From Fragum whitleyi (Eukaryota; Mollusca; Bivalvia; Cardiida; Cardiidae): a stretch of DNA of 64,000 bases. The position numbers were made by a program, and so were the translations under genes. Within the stretch, counting starts at the first letter, position 1; each line of letters starts with the position of its first letter. The stretch lies in assembly GCA_948146395.1 (NCBI GenBank), contig OX411543.1:29093558-29157557 (forward strand), given 5' to 3'. Below the pieces are notes generated by a model. That model was given only the letters and a program-made list of their open reading frames with translations, did no database searches and was not told the origin of the DNA. Shown piece by piece: positions 12,401 through 19,129 of this stretch.

Positions 12401-13702
12401 GGGCCACATTTTTGCTCGATCAACCTGAAAGTTGGTCAGAATGATTGTCTTGATGAAATCTTGGGACAAGTTTGAAATTGGATCATCTGGGGTCAAAAAC
12501 TAGGTCACAGGGTCAAATCTAAGAAAAACCTTATATGCACTCTAGAGGCCACAATTTTTGGACAATCAACCTGAAATTTGGTCAGAATGATTGTCTAGAT
12601 GAAATCTGGGATGAGATCGAAATTGGGTCATCTGGGGTTAAATAAATAGGTCACAAAATCAATTATAAAAATCCTTGTTTGTCAACCTTAAAATTGTAAA
12701 AAACGGATTCTCAAGTTGTATTGGAGCAACAGCTTTGTTTAGCTCAGTCATTCTTCTTTTGAAAATTTTAGAAAGTTCATTCAGGTGAGCGATTAAGGGC
12801 CACTATGGCCCTCTTGTTTCAGGAGTTAGTGTCAAACCCTGATATGCCATCAGATCCCACCACAAAATTTAGAAATGGCCTAAGGAAAATGGTCACTACG
12901 CCTGAGGAGTTACGTAATAAATATTCCCTTCAACATTAGCTTGTGATGGTTTACTGTCACAGTGAAAATTAGAATTACGATGACATTCTGTCACAATACA
13001 TACATGTGTAGTAGCATTTAAGGTTCATGTAAAGTGTTTGAGACCAAATTTTAAGGGCACTTCATTGGCCAAGAGAAAGCAGTATGTCCAGGTATATTAT
13101 ATACCAAAATGAAGCTATTTATGACCACAAGCAGTTGAGCAAGTCAAGACTGTAATAGCTATAGCGGTATAGCCAAAACATTGTGGAAAAGGATCTCAAA
13201 CACTTTACATGAACCTTAACTATAAGATAGCAGACTGTTAAAATGAGAAAATTGTTTTCACTTACACTTTTGATTTTCCTTCAAGATTTAACATTTTTTC
13301 CCTATTTTTACAAATCAATTTAGCATATATTTTCATTTGATTTCTAGAAATGCATTAGATATACCTGTATTTACTGTTTGAAATTAAATGGTATTTCTAC
13401 TATCTGTTGCTTTCCAGAATATAGAAAACCAAGTAATAGCTACAGTACAAGACAGCCTTGCTTACAATGATGCAGAACTACAACGAGCCAAGATAGAATT
13501 CAGGAATGGCTTTACGGAGCTCCAAGACAGTTTATCTAACCTCAAGGCAGTTGTTGAGGGGCGGAGGAAAATTCTAGCCAATCAGGTCCAAAGAGATATT
13601 GGCCAAGTTAAGAAAGCATTGTATATGGAAATGCCAACCCAACAACCACAAGGGACAACTGTTGTATTTAGAAACTTTCAAAAGAACAAAGATCAGTGGT
13701 AA
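3251..13702 (+). CDS. FAM81: FAM81A/B-family coiled-coil protein, complete seven-exon gene (spans introns)
   Basis: Joining 3251-3460, 4218-4367, 5949-6041, 8020-8268, 9496-9738, 10028-10138 and 13418-13702 gives 446 codons plus TAA. Every junction is GT/AG and phase 0. Residues 121-234 match the conserved part of vertebrate FAM81A/B, with HI..I.AIVQ.LN.DIE, then RGRD…GTN, and DLRGRIARCD at residues 184-193. The rest is heptad-rich, predicted coiled coil with no signal peptide, membrane segment or catalytic motif. Vertebrate FAM81A is about 370 residues; the surplus here is mostly an N-terminal, proline- and charge-rich extension (residues 1-70). The molecular function is poorly defined; FAM81A has been linked to postsynaptic condensates in vertebrates. 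The start is the first ATG of its exon, after a plausible acceptor at 3231-3233. Introns are full of mobile elements. FAM81 identity is from recognition, not a search. Confidence 0.92.
3503..4110 (+). repeat. Tandem-repeat element in FAM81 intron 1 (palindrome AGGCCCAAGTGGGCCT)
   Basis: It starts with the palindrome AGGCCCAAGTGGGCCT at 3503-3518. It then carries two or more ~170-bp units containing GATGTC.TTCAAAGA.TT, GCCAATCAAA.TTT and GTAAAGTTTCATTGAAATCAGC. It belongs to the architecture class of palindrome plus tandem units but has lost a clear microsatellite. It begins only 42 bases after the exon 1 donor. Confidence 0.7.
4218..4367 (+). CDS. FAM81: FAM81 exon 2 (codons 71-120)
   Basis: Acceptor TAATTTCAG|CAAGAT and donor GATCAA|GTAAGTAC. 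It is glutamine- and asparagine-rich (AKQNNALNQALLQQ), amphipathic, and keeps frame 0 at both ends. Confidence 0.9.
4368..5441 (+). other. FAM81 intron 2, left part: no recognisable feature
   Basis: AT-rich intronic sequence. I see no exon, no tRNA-like sequence and no clear terminal inverted repeats. Short open frames here, such as the one on the minus strand at 4679-4912, have no splice signals or recognisable motifs. Confidence 0.5.
5442..5860. mobile_element. MITE with AGAGCTATA-type inverted ends (intron 2)
   Basis: The left end TATGGCAGAGCTATAAACAG… and the inverse of the right end …CTATCTATAGCTCTGGGTA share about 16 of 21 bases. Inside is an imperfect palindrome (TTTGAATC…GATTCAAA near 5532-5562) and two diverged copies of a segment ending GTACCCACAA. 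Related fragments lie near 10235-10435, 37945-38070 and 61970-62560. Confidence 0.65.
5949..6041 (+). CDS. FAM81: FAM81 exon 3 (codons 121-151)
   Basis: Acceptor TTTTTTTCACCAG|GGTGTT and donor ATAGAG|GTACTG. It encodes the start of the conserved FAM81 core, with HI-FIVAIVQRLNMDIE corresponding to the vertebrate HI..ITAIVKQLNRDIE segment. Confidence 0.93.
6335..6403. mobile_element. Hairpin MITE, intact copy (intron 3)
   Basis: GGGTTCAGTGCAAAACTATT (6335-6354) with GTAAGT pairs with ACTTACAATAGTTTTG then TGCTGACCC (6379-6402). The stem is nearly perfect, about 25 bp. A second copy near 53110-54067 is split by another element, and comparing the two shows the exact insertion point. Confidence 0.8.
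6641..6694. repeat. Hairpin AACTACAGCTT/AAGCTGTAGTT (intron 3)
   Basis: ATCAAAACATTGTAACTACA-GCTT is followed after four bases by AAGCTGTAGTT and ATGTTTTGAT, forming a long imperfect stem. Related short hairpins occur near 34985 and at 50710-50735. Confidence 0.75.
7027..7244. mobile_element. TTAA-flanked piggyBac-like MITE, copy 1 (intron 3)
   Basis: Ends are TTAAGCCTTTCCTG and the inverse of CAGGAAAGGGTTAA, flanked by TTAA, the target of piggyBac transposons. The centre folds as AAGAAGAAATTGCTTCT…AAGCAATTTATTCTT. Homologous copies lie at 36479-36709 (opposite orientation) and 52841-52986 (truncated). A related central hairpin is at 10697-10753. Confidence 0.8.
7342..7667. repeat. Compound repeat: 71-bp direct repeats alternating with 81-bp cores in exact inverse orientation
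   Basis: Direct repeats at 7342-7412 and 7514-7583 (CCTGTAGAATACTTTAG… to …TGTATGAGAA) each precede an 81-bp core at 7412-7492 and 7587-7667. Read by eye, core 2 is the exact reverse complement of core 1. Both cores begin ATATCTAAC and end GTTAGATAT, so the core is invertible in outline. Confidence 0.88.
7699..7866. mobile_element. Small inverted-repeat element, TTTATCTTATAAC ends (intron 3)
   Basis: TTTATCTTATAAC at 7699-7711 and its exact inverse GTTATAAGATAAA at 7854-7866 bound 168 bp of AT-rich sequence. There is no coding capacity. The family is unknown. Confidence 0.6.
8020..8268 (+). CDS. FAM81: FAM81 exon 4 (codons 152-234)
   Basis: Acceptor ATCTCAAATCAG|AGTTTG and donor GCAGAG|GTTGTC. 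The donor is a weak match to consensus, chosen because it keeps phase 0 and the coiled-coil frame continues. It contains the most diagnostic FAM81 segment, RGRD.AVMGTN followed by DLRGRIARCD. Confidence 0.9.
8670..8857. mobile_element. MITE with ~44-bp terminal inverted repeats (inside SINE)
   Basis: The left end GGGGCCTGTTTCATCAAAAC…TATTTTTGTCTTAC is repeated inverted at the right (…GTTTTGATGAAACTGGCCCC) with about four mismatches over 44 bp. It is about 188 bp and non-coding. Confidence 0.8.
8919..9089. mobile_element. TTAA-flanked MITE with an exact 20-bp internal hairpin (inside SINE tail)
   Basis: TTAAACCAGGGAAAA (from 8919) and TTTTTTCCCTGGTTTAA (to 9089) are inverted ends carrying TTAA. 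The inner hairpin arms at 8931-8950 and 8959-8978 (AAACAACTAGCAGGGGCCCA and its exact inverse) are separated by eight bases. Removing the element and one TTAA restores a SINE tail. Confidence 0.8.
9115..9486 (+). mobile_element. Three-copy dispersed element, copy 1 (abuts FAM81 exon 5 acceptor)
   Basis: It shares TATGACC.ACGTCG, GGAGTGAAA, ATTACACTAGTGGAATAACT and the end CACTCATTCAATATCCTCTA with copies at 28057-28438 and 33653-34010. An internal hairpin surrounds GATAAAAAC…GTTTTTATC near 9390-9425. The last bases form most of the pyrimidine tract before the exon 5 acceptor at 9494-9495. Confidence 0.85.
9496..9738 (+). CDS. FAM81: FAM81 exon 5 (codons 235-315)
   Basis: Acceptor TATTTTCATCACAG|GTGATC and donor CTAATG|GTATTG. 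It is coiled-coil-like (LERQTGVQRGDIGNLRKDL, then RLDRMEAKFKAMIDKA). Confidence 0.9.
10028..10138 (+). CDS. FAM81: FAM81 exon 6 (codons 316-352)
   Basis: Acceptor TTCCCATTGTAG|GACCAG and donor CAAAGG|GTATGT. It encodes an amphipathic helix (RIEQNLMTILSRLAKLEDHM) in phase with its neighbours. It was too short to stand out as an open frame and was found from splice sites and family pattern. Confidence 0.88.
10146..10220. mobile_element. Hairpin element immediately after the exon 6 donor
   Basis: GAGGGTTCAAGGCAAGAGTG… (10146 on) and the inverse …CACTCTTGCCCTAAACCCTC (to 10220) form a stem of about 35 bp with few mismatches and a very short loop (ATACATTGTAT). It starts seven bases after the splice site. 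Confidence 0.8.
10462..12841. mobile_element. Outer element with CAGGGTTTGACACTAA inverted ends, interrupted by a tandem-repeat element
   Basis: CAGGGTTTGACACTAA (10462-10477) and its exact inverse TTAGTGTCAAACCCTG (12826-12841) bound the region. Inside, near 10690-10760, is a hairpin (GAACATTGTG…AAGAAGAAATTG / CAATTTCTTCTT…ACAATGTTC). The tandem-repeat element at 10838-12819 sits within it. Confidence 0.75.
10838..12819 (+). repeat. Tandem-repeat element, 12 units of ~145 bp (type A)
   Basis: The 5' end AGCTCACCTGAGC…GCTCAAGGTGAGCT is a palindrome, followed by a short run of CGTCGTGCGTCGTG. Twelve units, each opening GTATGCACTCTAGAGGCCAC or a variant, start near 10937, 11084, 11227, 11371, 11516, 11661, 11807, 11952, 12095, 12239, 12384 and 12530. 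The 3' end has TCAGGTGAGCG (inverse of the 5' end), hairpin GGGCCACTATGGCCC and CTCTTGTTT. Confidence 0.92.
13018..13219. mobile_element. TTAA-flanked MITE with exact 26-bp inverted repeats, copy 1 (intron 6)
   Basis: TTAAGGTTCATGTAAAGTGT… (13018-13043) is repeated exactly inverted at 13194-13219, including TTAA at both tips. A second, end-damaged copy is at 24480-24667. Confidence 0.9.
13418..13702 (+). CDS. FAM81: FAM81 exon 7 (codons 353-446 and stop)
   Basis: Acceptor TGTTGCTTTCCAG|AATATA; stop TAA at 13700-13702. The helical segment NGFTELQDSLSNLKAVVEGRRKI… resembles the C-terminal helix of FAM81A (a GF..IYESI.SLR.VLE pattern), followed by a short polar tail. Confidence 0.92.
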   Translation, partial: NIENQVIATVQDSLAYNDAELQRAKIEFRNGFTELQDSLSNLKAVVEGRRKILANQVQRDIGQVKKALYMEMPTQQPQGTTVVFRNFQKNKDQW

Positions 13703-13831
13703 TTTAAAAACGATTGTGTTTGGCTCATAAACCAGGGTTAAAACTAAAACATATCCTAGTGCAACCATCAAAAAAAGTTATGGATCTGATAAATATTGAG
13801 ATTGATGTTTGAATTAACCGTTGTCACTCTG

Positions 13832-13837
13832 AATAAA
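13832..13837 (+). terminator. Candidate polyadenylation signal of FAM81
   Basis: AATAAA lies 130 bases after the stop codon. It is the first exact hexamer in the 3' flank. The cleavage site is unknown. Confidence 0.5.
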
Positions 13838-14195
13838 AAAGTGAACTTAACATAAAAAGCAAGGTGCTAAAAACTGAATGCACTAAAAGTGAGACAGCAA
13901 TTATTTTGAAAATGAACATACAAAATTGTAGCCTCTAGAGCAAAACTAAGAAAATATTTCATTTACCATTTTGGATGCAATTTGATGATGTTGGTGAAAG
14001 AAGAATTCACATCCCACAACAAACACCAGGCACTTTTTAACACTAAAAAACATTTTGAAAAAACTCTTTTTGCTTCTTATTATTTTTAATCAACTGACTC
14101 TGGCTTTCAAATCTTAGAATGTTACAACAAGACTAGCAAAATATCTAGACGAGTTTCTGAAATTCTTTTTTTATGCAGACCAGGAACACTCAGGA

Positions 14196-14421
14196 AACCT
14201 TGTCATGCTGAATAAATTTTGGCGAAAAAAAAATCATCAATATCAAAGGGCAAAAAGCACTGAAGGTACAAATTGTAGATCAATTTTTATGTGAAAAACT
14301 AAATCTATTGACAATTCTGGTTTGAAAGTGAGAAACAGGTGGTGTAGACTAACATCAGACTGCACAAATGTGCTTGCTGATGTTTGTCTATAGCTCCTGC
14401 CAAAGCAGGAATGGTTTAAAC
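14196..14421 (+). mobile_element. Copy of the 'CTTGTC-TGCTGAA' MITE family (3' end damaged)
   Basis: From AACCTTGTCATGCTGAATAA through AAACAGGTGGTGTAGACTAA to TCCTGCCAAAGCAGGAAT it matches the fuller copy at 52301-52547. The right terminal repeat is replaced by GGTTTAAACC. Confidence 0.8.
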
Positions 14422-14530
14422 CTATTTATTTTACATCAATTGGGAAACAAGTTCTTACAACTTAGATTAATCCCTCTCGATTCTGCTTCCTTGAAATTCG
14501 CCAGTACTCGTGCCGAATGTGTGGGCCAAT

Positions 14531-15526
14531 TGTAGCGTTTTTCCTCTTTCTTTCTAAACTTGCTGTTGAGAAAGAATATTCTGGTAGAGTGGTAAGGCGG
14601 ACTACGCTACGGCAAAACAGGTAGAAATGCGATGAAGCTAGGTCTATAGTGCTGAGGCCACAAATACTCGGTCCAACCAAACAATTATCTGTCTCTACGC
14701 AAGAGACTGAAGTAGAGTCTTGGCTACAGCTCCTCACACTATCTCTACGCAAGAGATAGAGCTGCAACCACACAGACTCTGGGCCACGGCTATAACTTCT
14801 ATCACTGTCTCTACGCAAGAGACTAAGCTATAGCTTCCACAGGACTTCGCTTGTCTGATAAGCTACGTCGCAGTGTATGCCACAACCTGAGCTGCACGGC
14901 TGTATCTCTTTACGTGCAAGGAAGCGAGGCTTCACGAGCTTTGTAGAAGAGATGAGAGCCTTCTACCCAGGATCCAACAATACACTGCTAAGCAGTTTTA
15001 TCCACTTTCCTATTTGATATTAGATCGAGTCAACAATTTAATGCAGACTGATTAAAACCTTGCGAGACGGCCGTATTTATACTAACTCTAACCAACGCCA
15101 CCTAGCGGCTTCCCGATAAGAGCCGAACAGTCACGGGAATGGCCGATATCTACCTTTTCTACCAAAACGTTTCTCAAACGTTTTTAAACATACGATAATT
15201 CAATGATTAAATGTTGAACTATATGGAATGCCGATATCAAATTGAATCTCTATCAATTACTATTTCAAGACAGCAATTCATGGCTTAAAAATGGATACAA
15301 ACCGGATAGTTAATGTAAAGACCGTGTTTCCTGTAGCTGTCATATCGGCAAAGAGTGGGGAACTTAGCAGGGGAAATAACTTTTCCTAACTAAATTACAG
15401 TATATAGACTGGATTGATGTGGCTTCATGAATTAGACTGGACATTGATAGTTTCTTCAACTCTATTGTGCCCGTTATTCTAGGCTTCCTGGAAAATACAC
15501 CAGTACTCAATATACAAAACGTTACA
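14531..15526 (-). repeat. 3' LTR (996 bp) of the retrotransposon
   Basis: Bounded by TG…CA. It contains a TATAAATA box on the minus strand (15081-15074) and three short hairpins at 14691-14707, 14739-14759 and 14807-14823. It lacks the 8-bp segment (TGACCGAG) present in the other LTR. Confidence 0.93.
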
Positions 15527-15795
15527 TTACCCACGCCTCCGACTTGAATCGTCCCGATTCTCCCGACGTGGATACAAAACAAATATCAAATGACAAACAA
15601 CCTATGTACAAAATATACAGGATACATATGTCAATACCTTTGACATAACTCAATTCAATATACACAAAAAGGTACAAAATATCGTACAAAAAAACCTGAT
15701 TACGTTCCCAAATACAGAGGAACAAATTAAACTATTAACAAATAGCCTGGTGCTAAGTAGTCGTCTACTACTTAGCCACATGATCTTTCTATTGA

Positions 15796-17943
15796 TCAGT
15801 GCTTGTCATCTTTCTTCCTGAACTTCCCAATTCCACTAGCTCGACGGCTTTGGGAAGGCTGTATGACCTCTATCTGGACCATGTTATCGATATGCCCACC
15901 GGTCTTATCATTCATTGGTACTTGAGTGCAATGGAGCCGTTGCTTCATAGGACAAGTTTTCCCAGAGTCATAATTAGATTTTGAAGAAGCTTTTGAAAAC
16001 TTGTTCAGCAACTTCTTCACTCTTTTGCATTGCCTCTTGGTCATTCCAGTAACAGTTAGGTCATACAACTTCGGATTTTCCCGAGAAACTGTCAATTTTA
16101 CGTCTGCTTCATGGCTCATAGATGCTACGTTTCTTCCATGAAAAGACTTCTGGTTCTCATCTGAGGTATTATTTAATGTCTGTTGTACACGGCTTTCTGA
16201 TTTAACAGTCGCAACTGTTTCAATTCCTTTGTCCTGTAAAATCTGAGAATCTTGTTTTCTCGGACATAGACATTCGGTAGCCGTTTCTCCTACAATAGCA
16301 TTTGGTGGAACCGGTATTACTTTATTCTCGGCCACAACTATCCCATAGCAGCCAAGTAAACCTCTGCAGGTCACTCTATGCGTTTTGTTGCCAATGGTGA
16401 ATGTTTTCCTGTGAATATTCACACTACAGTCGTATCTCTCCATGAAGTCTAATCCAATCATTACGTCGTTTTCTACATCCGCAACGATAACCTCTGCTTC
16501 ATACATGTCTTCTCCAAACTGAAGCATAACCGTTGCTTTCCCTAAAATATTCAAGGGAGTTCCACAAACTGCTTTTACGGAATATTCGTATTCCAAGAGA
16601 CTACTACTCTCTGATAGATGACTGTTTCTCCAGACAGTTGATGACATAAGTGTAACGTTCGCACCAGTATCTATCAAGCAGTAAATGTTCTTGCTTCCAA
16701 ACTTTGCCTCTACAAGCAAACCAGATTCCTTAAATCCTACGTTGGAAACGTTGTCATTATGTTTCTGATCTCGTATGACCTTCTTGGGCTTGAGCTTTGG
16801 ACAGCTGGGGCGAATATGATTTTCCAAACCACATTCGAAACAAGATATTTTCTTTCTTGGCTTAAATCCGTCATTAAAGTCATCCTTGTGCCCATCTTTG
16901 TCTCTTGATCGATGACCAATTCTTTGAAAAGGCTGTTGAGAGGCCATCTTAAGCACGGCTTGTTCTAGCCTTTCTACGGCATTCTTCAATTCATCAATTT
17001 CCGAGTCTTTACTTGACTTCCTGGTGTCGTTGGAGCTGACAAAGGCTGCATTTAATGAACCGTCATGTTCTAACTTAGTCCTTTTTGCTCGACCAAAAGC
17101 TTCCAGTTCCACCGCATGGCGAACAGCATCATTCAAGCTTTCTGGTCTAGCTTGCTTAATTCGGAGACGCATGTCAACACTGACAAGAGAGTCTATAAAC
17201 TGCTCTCTTGCCAACGTCTCACGCACATCGTGAGGTGCGGTAGGGTAAGCACAATTTGTTAACCTTCTGATATCCTGTCCAAGTTCAGAAAGGTTTTCAC
17301 TTGCCCTTTGTCTCCTTTCACGGAGCTGAACTCTATATAGTTCAGTCTGATTTGGCGGAGCAAATCTTTCAGTTAAGGCTTTAACTAAGGAGTTATAGTC
17401 TTTGGCGTTATGGTCCAGGTTCCCATATACGCCCTGGGCTTGACCTCTTAGCGATACAGCTAAATGTAACCCCTTCTCTCTATAACTCCAGTTATTGATC
17501 TCTGCACATGTTTCAAAGTGTGCCTTATAATCGGTCCATGAGGATAGACCATCATAAGCTGCTGGCTTAACAAAGTCATTGCGTTTGGGTTCTTTGGACC
17601 GTCTTCTTGTGACAAACCCTTCTGGTTCTAACGCTGAACCTAACAGACCCTTGTCTGGCTGCATCAAGCGTCTTGGCTCTAAAGAAGAACCACTGGAAGG
17701 AGTTGCGGGAAGGGCGTCATCCTCCCAAGCAACCTTCTTCTTTGAAGTCGGTGGAGTTGGAACTCCATACTTTGGTTCATATGGCGTTGACGTATGAACC
17801 ATAGACTGCTGCAGCTGAGAAACTTGTCTTTCCAAAAGAAGTGTTTCATTTTGGAGTCTGATTTTCTCGTTCTGCAGTCTTAATCTTTCTACCTCTTTTG
17901 CCAAGTCCATCTCTCCCTCTGTCGTACCAACGTGTACGTCCAT
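15796..17943 (-). CDS. Gag-protease polyprotein of the LTR retrotransposon, polymerase truncated
   Basis: The frame is 715 codons with no internal stop. Residues 13-48 form a coiled coil (LRLQNEKIRLQNETLLLERQ). Residues ~125-285 match a Gypsy-type Gag capsid. C-x2-C-x4-H-x4-C at 368-381 is a nucleic-acid-binding zinc knuckle. Residues ~408-515 are a retropepsin-like protease with the active-site DTG at 425-427 and the later IGLDF motif at 496-500. The last ~25 residues (IEVIQPSQSRRASG…RKKD) resemble the linker entering Gypsy reverse transcriptase (V-I-PS-SP-AS…V-KKDG). The frame then stops, and every reverse transcriptase, RNase H and integrase motif is absent. It is likely expressed from the LTR TATA box and could make particles, protease being intact in its key residues. 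Start is the first ATG after the primer-binding site. Confidence 0.93.
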   Translation of the reverse strand: MDVHVGTTEGEMDLAKEVERLRLQNEKIRLQNETLLLERQVSQLQQSMVHTSTPYEPKYGVPTPPTSKKKVAWEDDALPATPSSGSSLEPRRLMQPDKGLLGSALEPEGFVTRRRSKEPKRNDFVKPAAYDGLSSWTDYKAHFETCAEINNWSYREKGLHLAVSLRGQAQGVYGNLDHNAKDYNSLVKALTERFAPPNQTELYRVQLRERRQRASENLSELGQDIRRLTNCAYPTAPHDVRETLAREQFIDSLVSVDMRLRIKQARPESLNDAVRHAVELEAFGRAKRTKLEHDGSLNAAFVSSNDTRKSSKDSEIDELKNAVERLEQAVLKMASQQPFQRIGHRSRDKDGHKDDFNDGFKPRKKISCFECGLENHIRPSCPKLKPKKVIRDQKHNDNVSNVGFKESGLLVEAKFGSKNIYCLIDTGANVTLMSSTVWRNSHLSESSSLLEYEYSVKAVCGTPLNILGKATVMLQFGEDMYEAEVIVADVENDVMIGLDFMERYDCSVNIHRKTFTIGNKTHRVTCRGLLGCYGIVVAENKVIPVPPNAIVGETATECLCPRKQDSQILQDKGIETVATVKSESRVQQTLNNTSDENQKSFHGRNVASMSHEADVKLTVSRENPKLYDLTVTGMTKRQCKRVKKLLNKFSKASSKSNYDSGKTCPMKQRLHCTQVPMNDKTGGHIDNMVQIEVIQPSQSRRASGIGKFRKKDDKH

Positions 17944-17978
17944 GGCTGAGGGTAAGCGATAATGGTGGTTTTATCTAG

Positions 17979-17998
17979 AATCCCACCTCTGCCACCAA
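17979..17998 (-). other. Primer-binding site, tRNA-Leu-like
   Basis: Directly inside the 5' LTR the minus strand reads T then TGGTGGCAGAGGTGGGAT. This is complementary to a tRNA 3' end …CCACCTCTGCCACCA. The CCCACC-CTGCCA acceptor/T-arm sequence most resembles animal tRNA-Leu, by memory. Confidence 0.65.
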
Positions 17999-19002
17999 TG
18001 TAGCGTTTTTCCTCTTTCTTTCTAAACTTGCTGTTGAGAAAGAATATTCTGGTAGAGTGGTAAGGCGGACTACGCTACGGCAAAACAGGTAGAAATGCGA
18101 TGAAGCTAGGTCTATAGTGCTGAGGCCACAAATACTCGGTCCAACCAAACAATTATCTGTCTCTACGCAAGAGACTGAAGTAGAGTCTTGGCTACAGCTC
18201 CTCACACTATCTCTACACAAGAGATAGAGCTGCAACCACACAGACTCTGGGCCACGGCTATAACTTCTATCACTGTCTCTACGCAAGAGACTAAGCTATA
18301 GCTTCCACAGGACTTCACTTGTCTGATAAGCTACGTCGCAGTGTATGCCACAACCTGAGCTGCACGGCTGTATCTCTTTACGTGCAAGGAAGCGAGGCTT
18401 CACGAGCTTTGTAGAAGAGATGAGAGCCTTCTACCCAGGATCCAACAATACACTGCTAAGCAGCTTTATCCACTCGCCTATTTGATATTAGATCGAGTGA
18501 CCGAGTCAACAATTTAATGCGGACTGATTAAAACCTTGCGAGACGGCCGTATTTATACTAACTCTAACCAACGCCACCTAGCGGCTTCCCGATAAGAGCC
18601 GAACAGTCACGGGAATGGCCGATATCTACCTTTTCTACCAAAACGTTTCTCAAACGTTTTTAAACATACGATAATTCAATGATTAAACGTTGAACTATAT
18701 GGAATGCCGATATCAAATTGAATCTCTATCAATTACTATTTCAAGACAGCAATTCATGGCTTAAAAATGGATACAAACCGGATAGTAAATGTAAAGACCG
18801 TGTTTCCTGTAGCTGTCATATCGGCAAAGAGTGGGGAACTTAGCAGGGGAAATAACTTTTCCTAACTAAATTACAGTATATAGACTGGATTGATGTGGCT
18901 TCATGAATTAGACTGGACATTGATAGTTTCTTCAACTCTATTGTGCCCGTTATTCTAGGCTTCCTGGAAAATACACCAGTACTCAATATACAAAACGTTA
19001 CA
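17999..19002 (-). repeat. 5' LTR (1,004 bp) of the retrotransposon
   Basis: Near-identical to 14531-15526. The TATA box TATAAATA is at 18557-18550 on the minus strand. The three hairpins lie at 18159-18175, 18207-18227 and 18275-18291; the middle one has a changed loop. Confidence 0.93.
18550..18557 (-). promoter_or_regulatory. TATA box in the 5' LTR
   Basis: TATAAATA on the minus strand, in the context AGTTAGTATAAATACGGCCG. Transcription would start about 25-30 bases further left and run through the hairpin cluster to the Gag frame. Confidence 0.6.
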
Positions 19003-19026
19003 CAATGAAAGAACCAAGATCAATAG

Positions 19027-19096
19027 CCACTCCTGGGAATTGAACTCAGGACCTTTGGATCAAGAGACCGACGCTCTACCTCTAGACCACGGACAC
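19027..19096 (-). repeat. tRNA-like sequence (SINE head, Lys-like)
   Basis: The minus strand reads GGTCTAGAGGTAGAGC (A-box-like), an anticodon-loop-like CTCTTGA and GAGTTCAATTCC (B-box-like). The loop would give anticodon CTT. The acceptor stem does not close, so it is a tRNA-derived repeat, not a working tRNA. It directly adjoins the LTR element. Confidence 0.55.
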
Positions 19097-19129
19097 CACA
19101 CGGAATATTCAAGATTCAGCATGACAAGG

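Larger units (their letters stand above)
14531..19002 (-). mobile_element. Young Gag-protease-only Gypsy-type LTR retrotransposon
   Basis: Two ~1-kb direct LTRs (14531-15526 and 17999-19002) flank 2,472 bp holding one frame (15796-17943, minus). On the minus strand each LTR starts TGTAACGTTT and ends AACGCTACA. CAAT at 14527-14530 and 19003-19006 is a 4-bp target duplication. By eye the LTRs differ at about eight bases plus one 8-bp indel, so insertion is recent. There is no reverse transcriptase, RNase H or integrase, so it must use enzymes in trans. Confidence 0.93.

Noticed and set aside
14462..14818. 118-codon minus-strand frame in the 3' LTR (and its twin at 17975-18286)
   Set aside because: Lies within LTR, repeats RRDS from the hairpins and differs at the ends between the two LTRs; no known domain. 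Probably chance.
18990..19010. 5-bp target duplication at the LTR element
   Set aside because: Only CAAT (4 bp) is shared on both sides; the fifth base differs (C before it on the left, G after it on the right).
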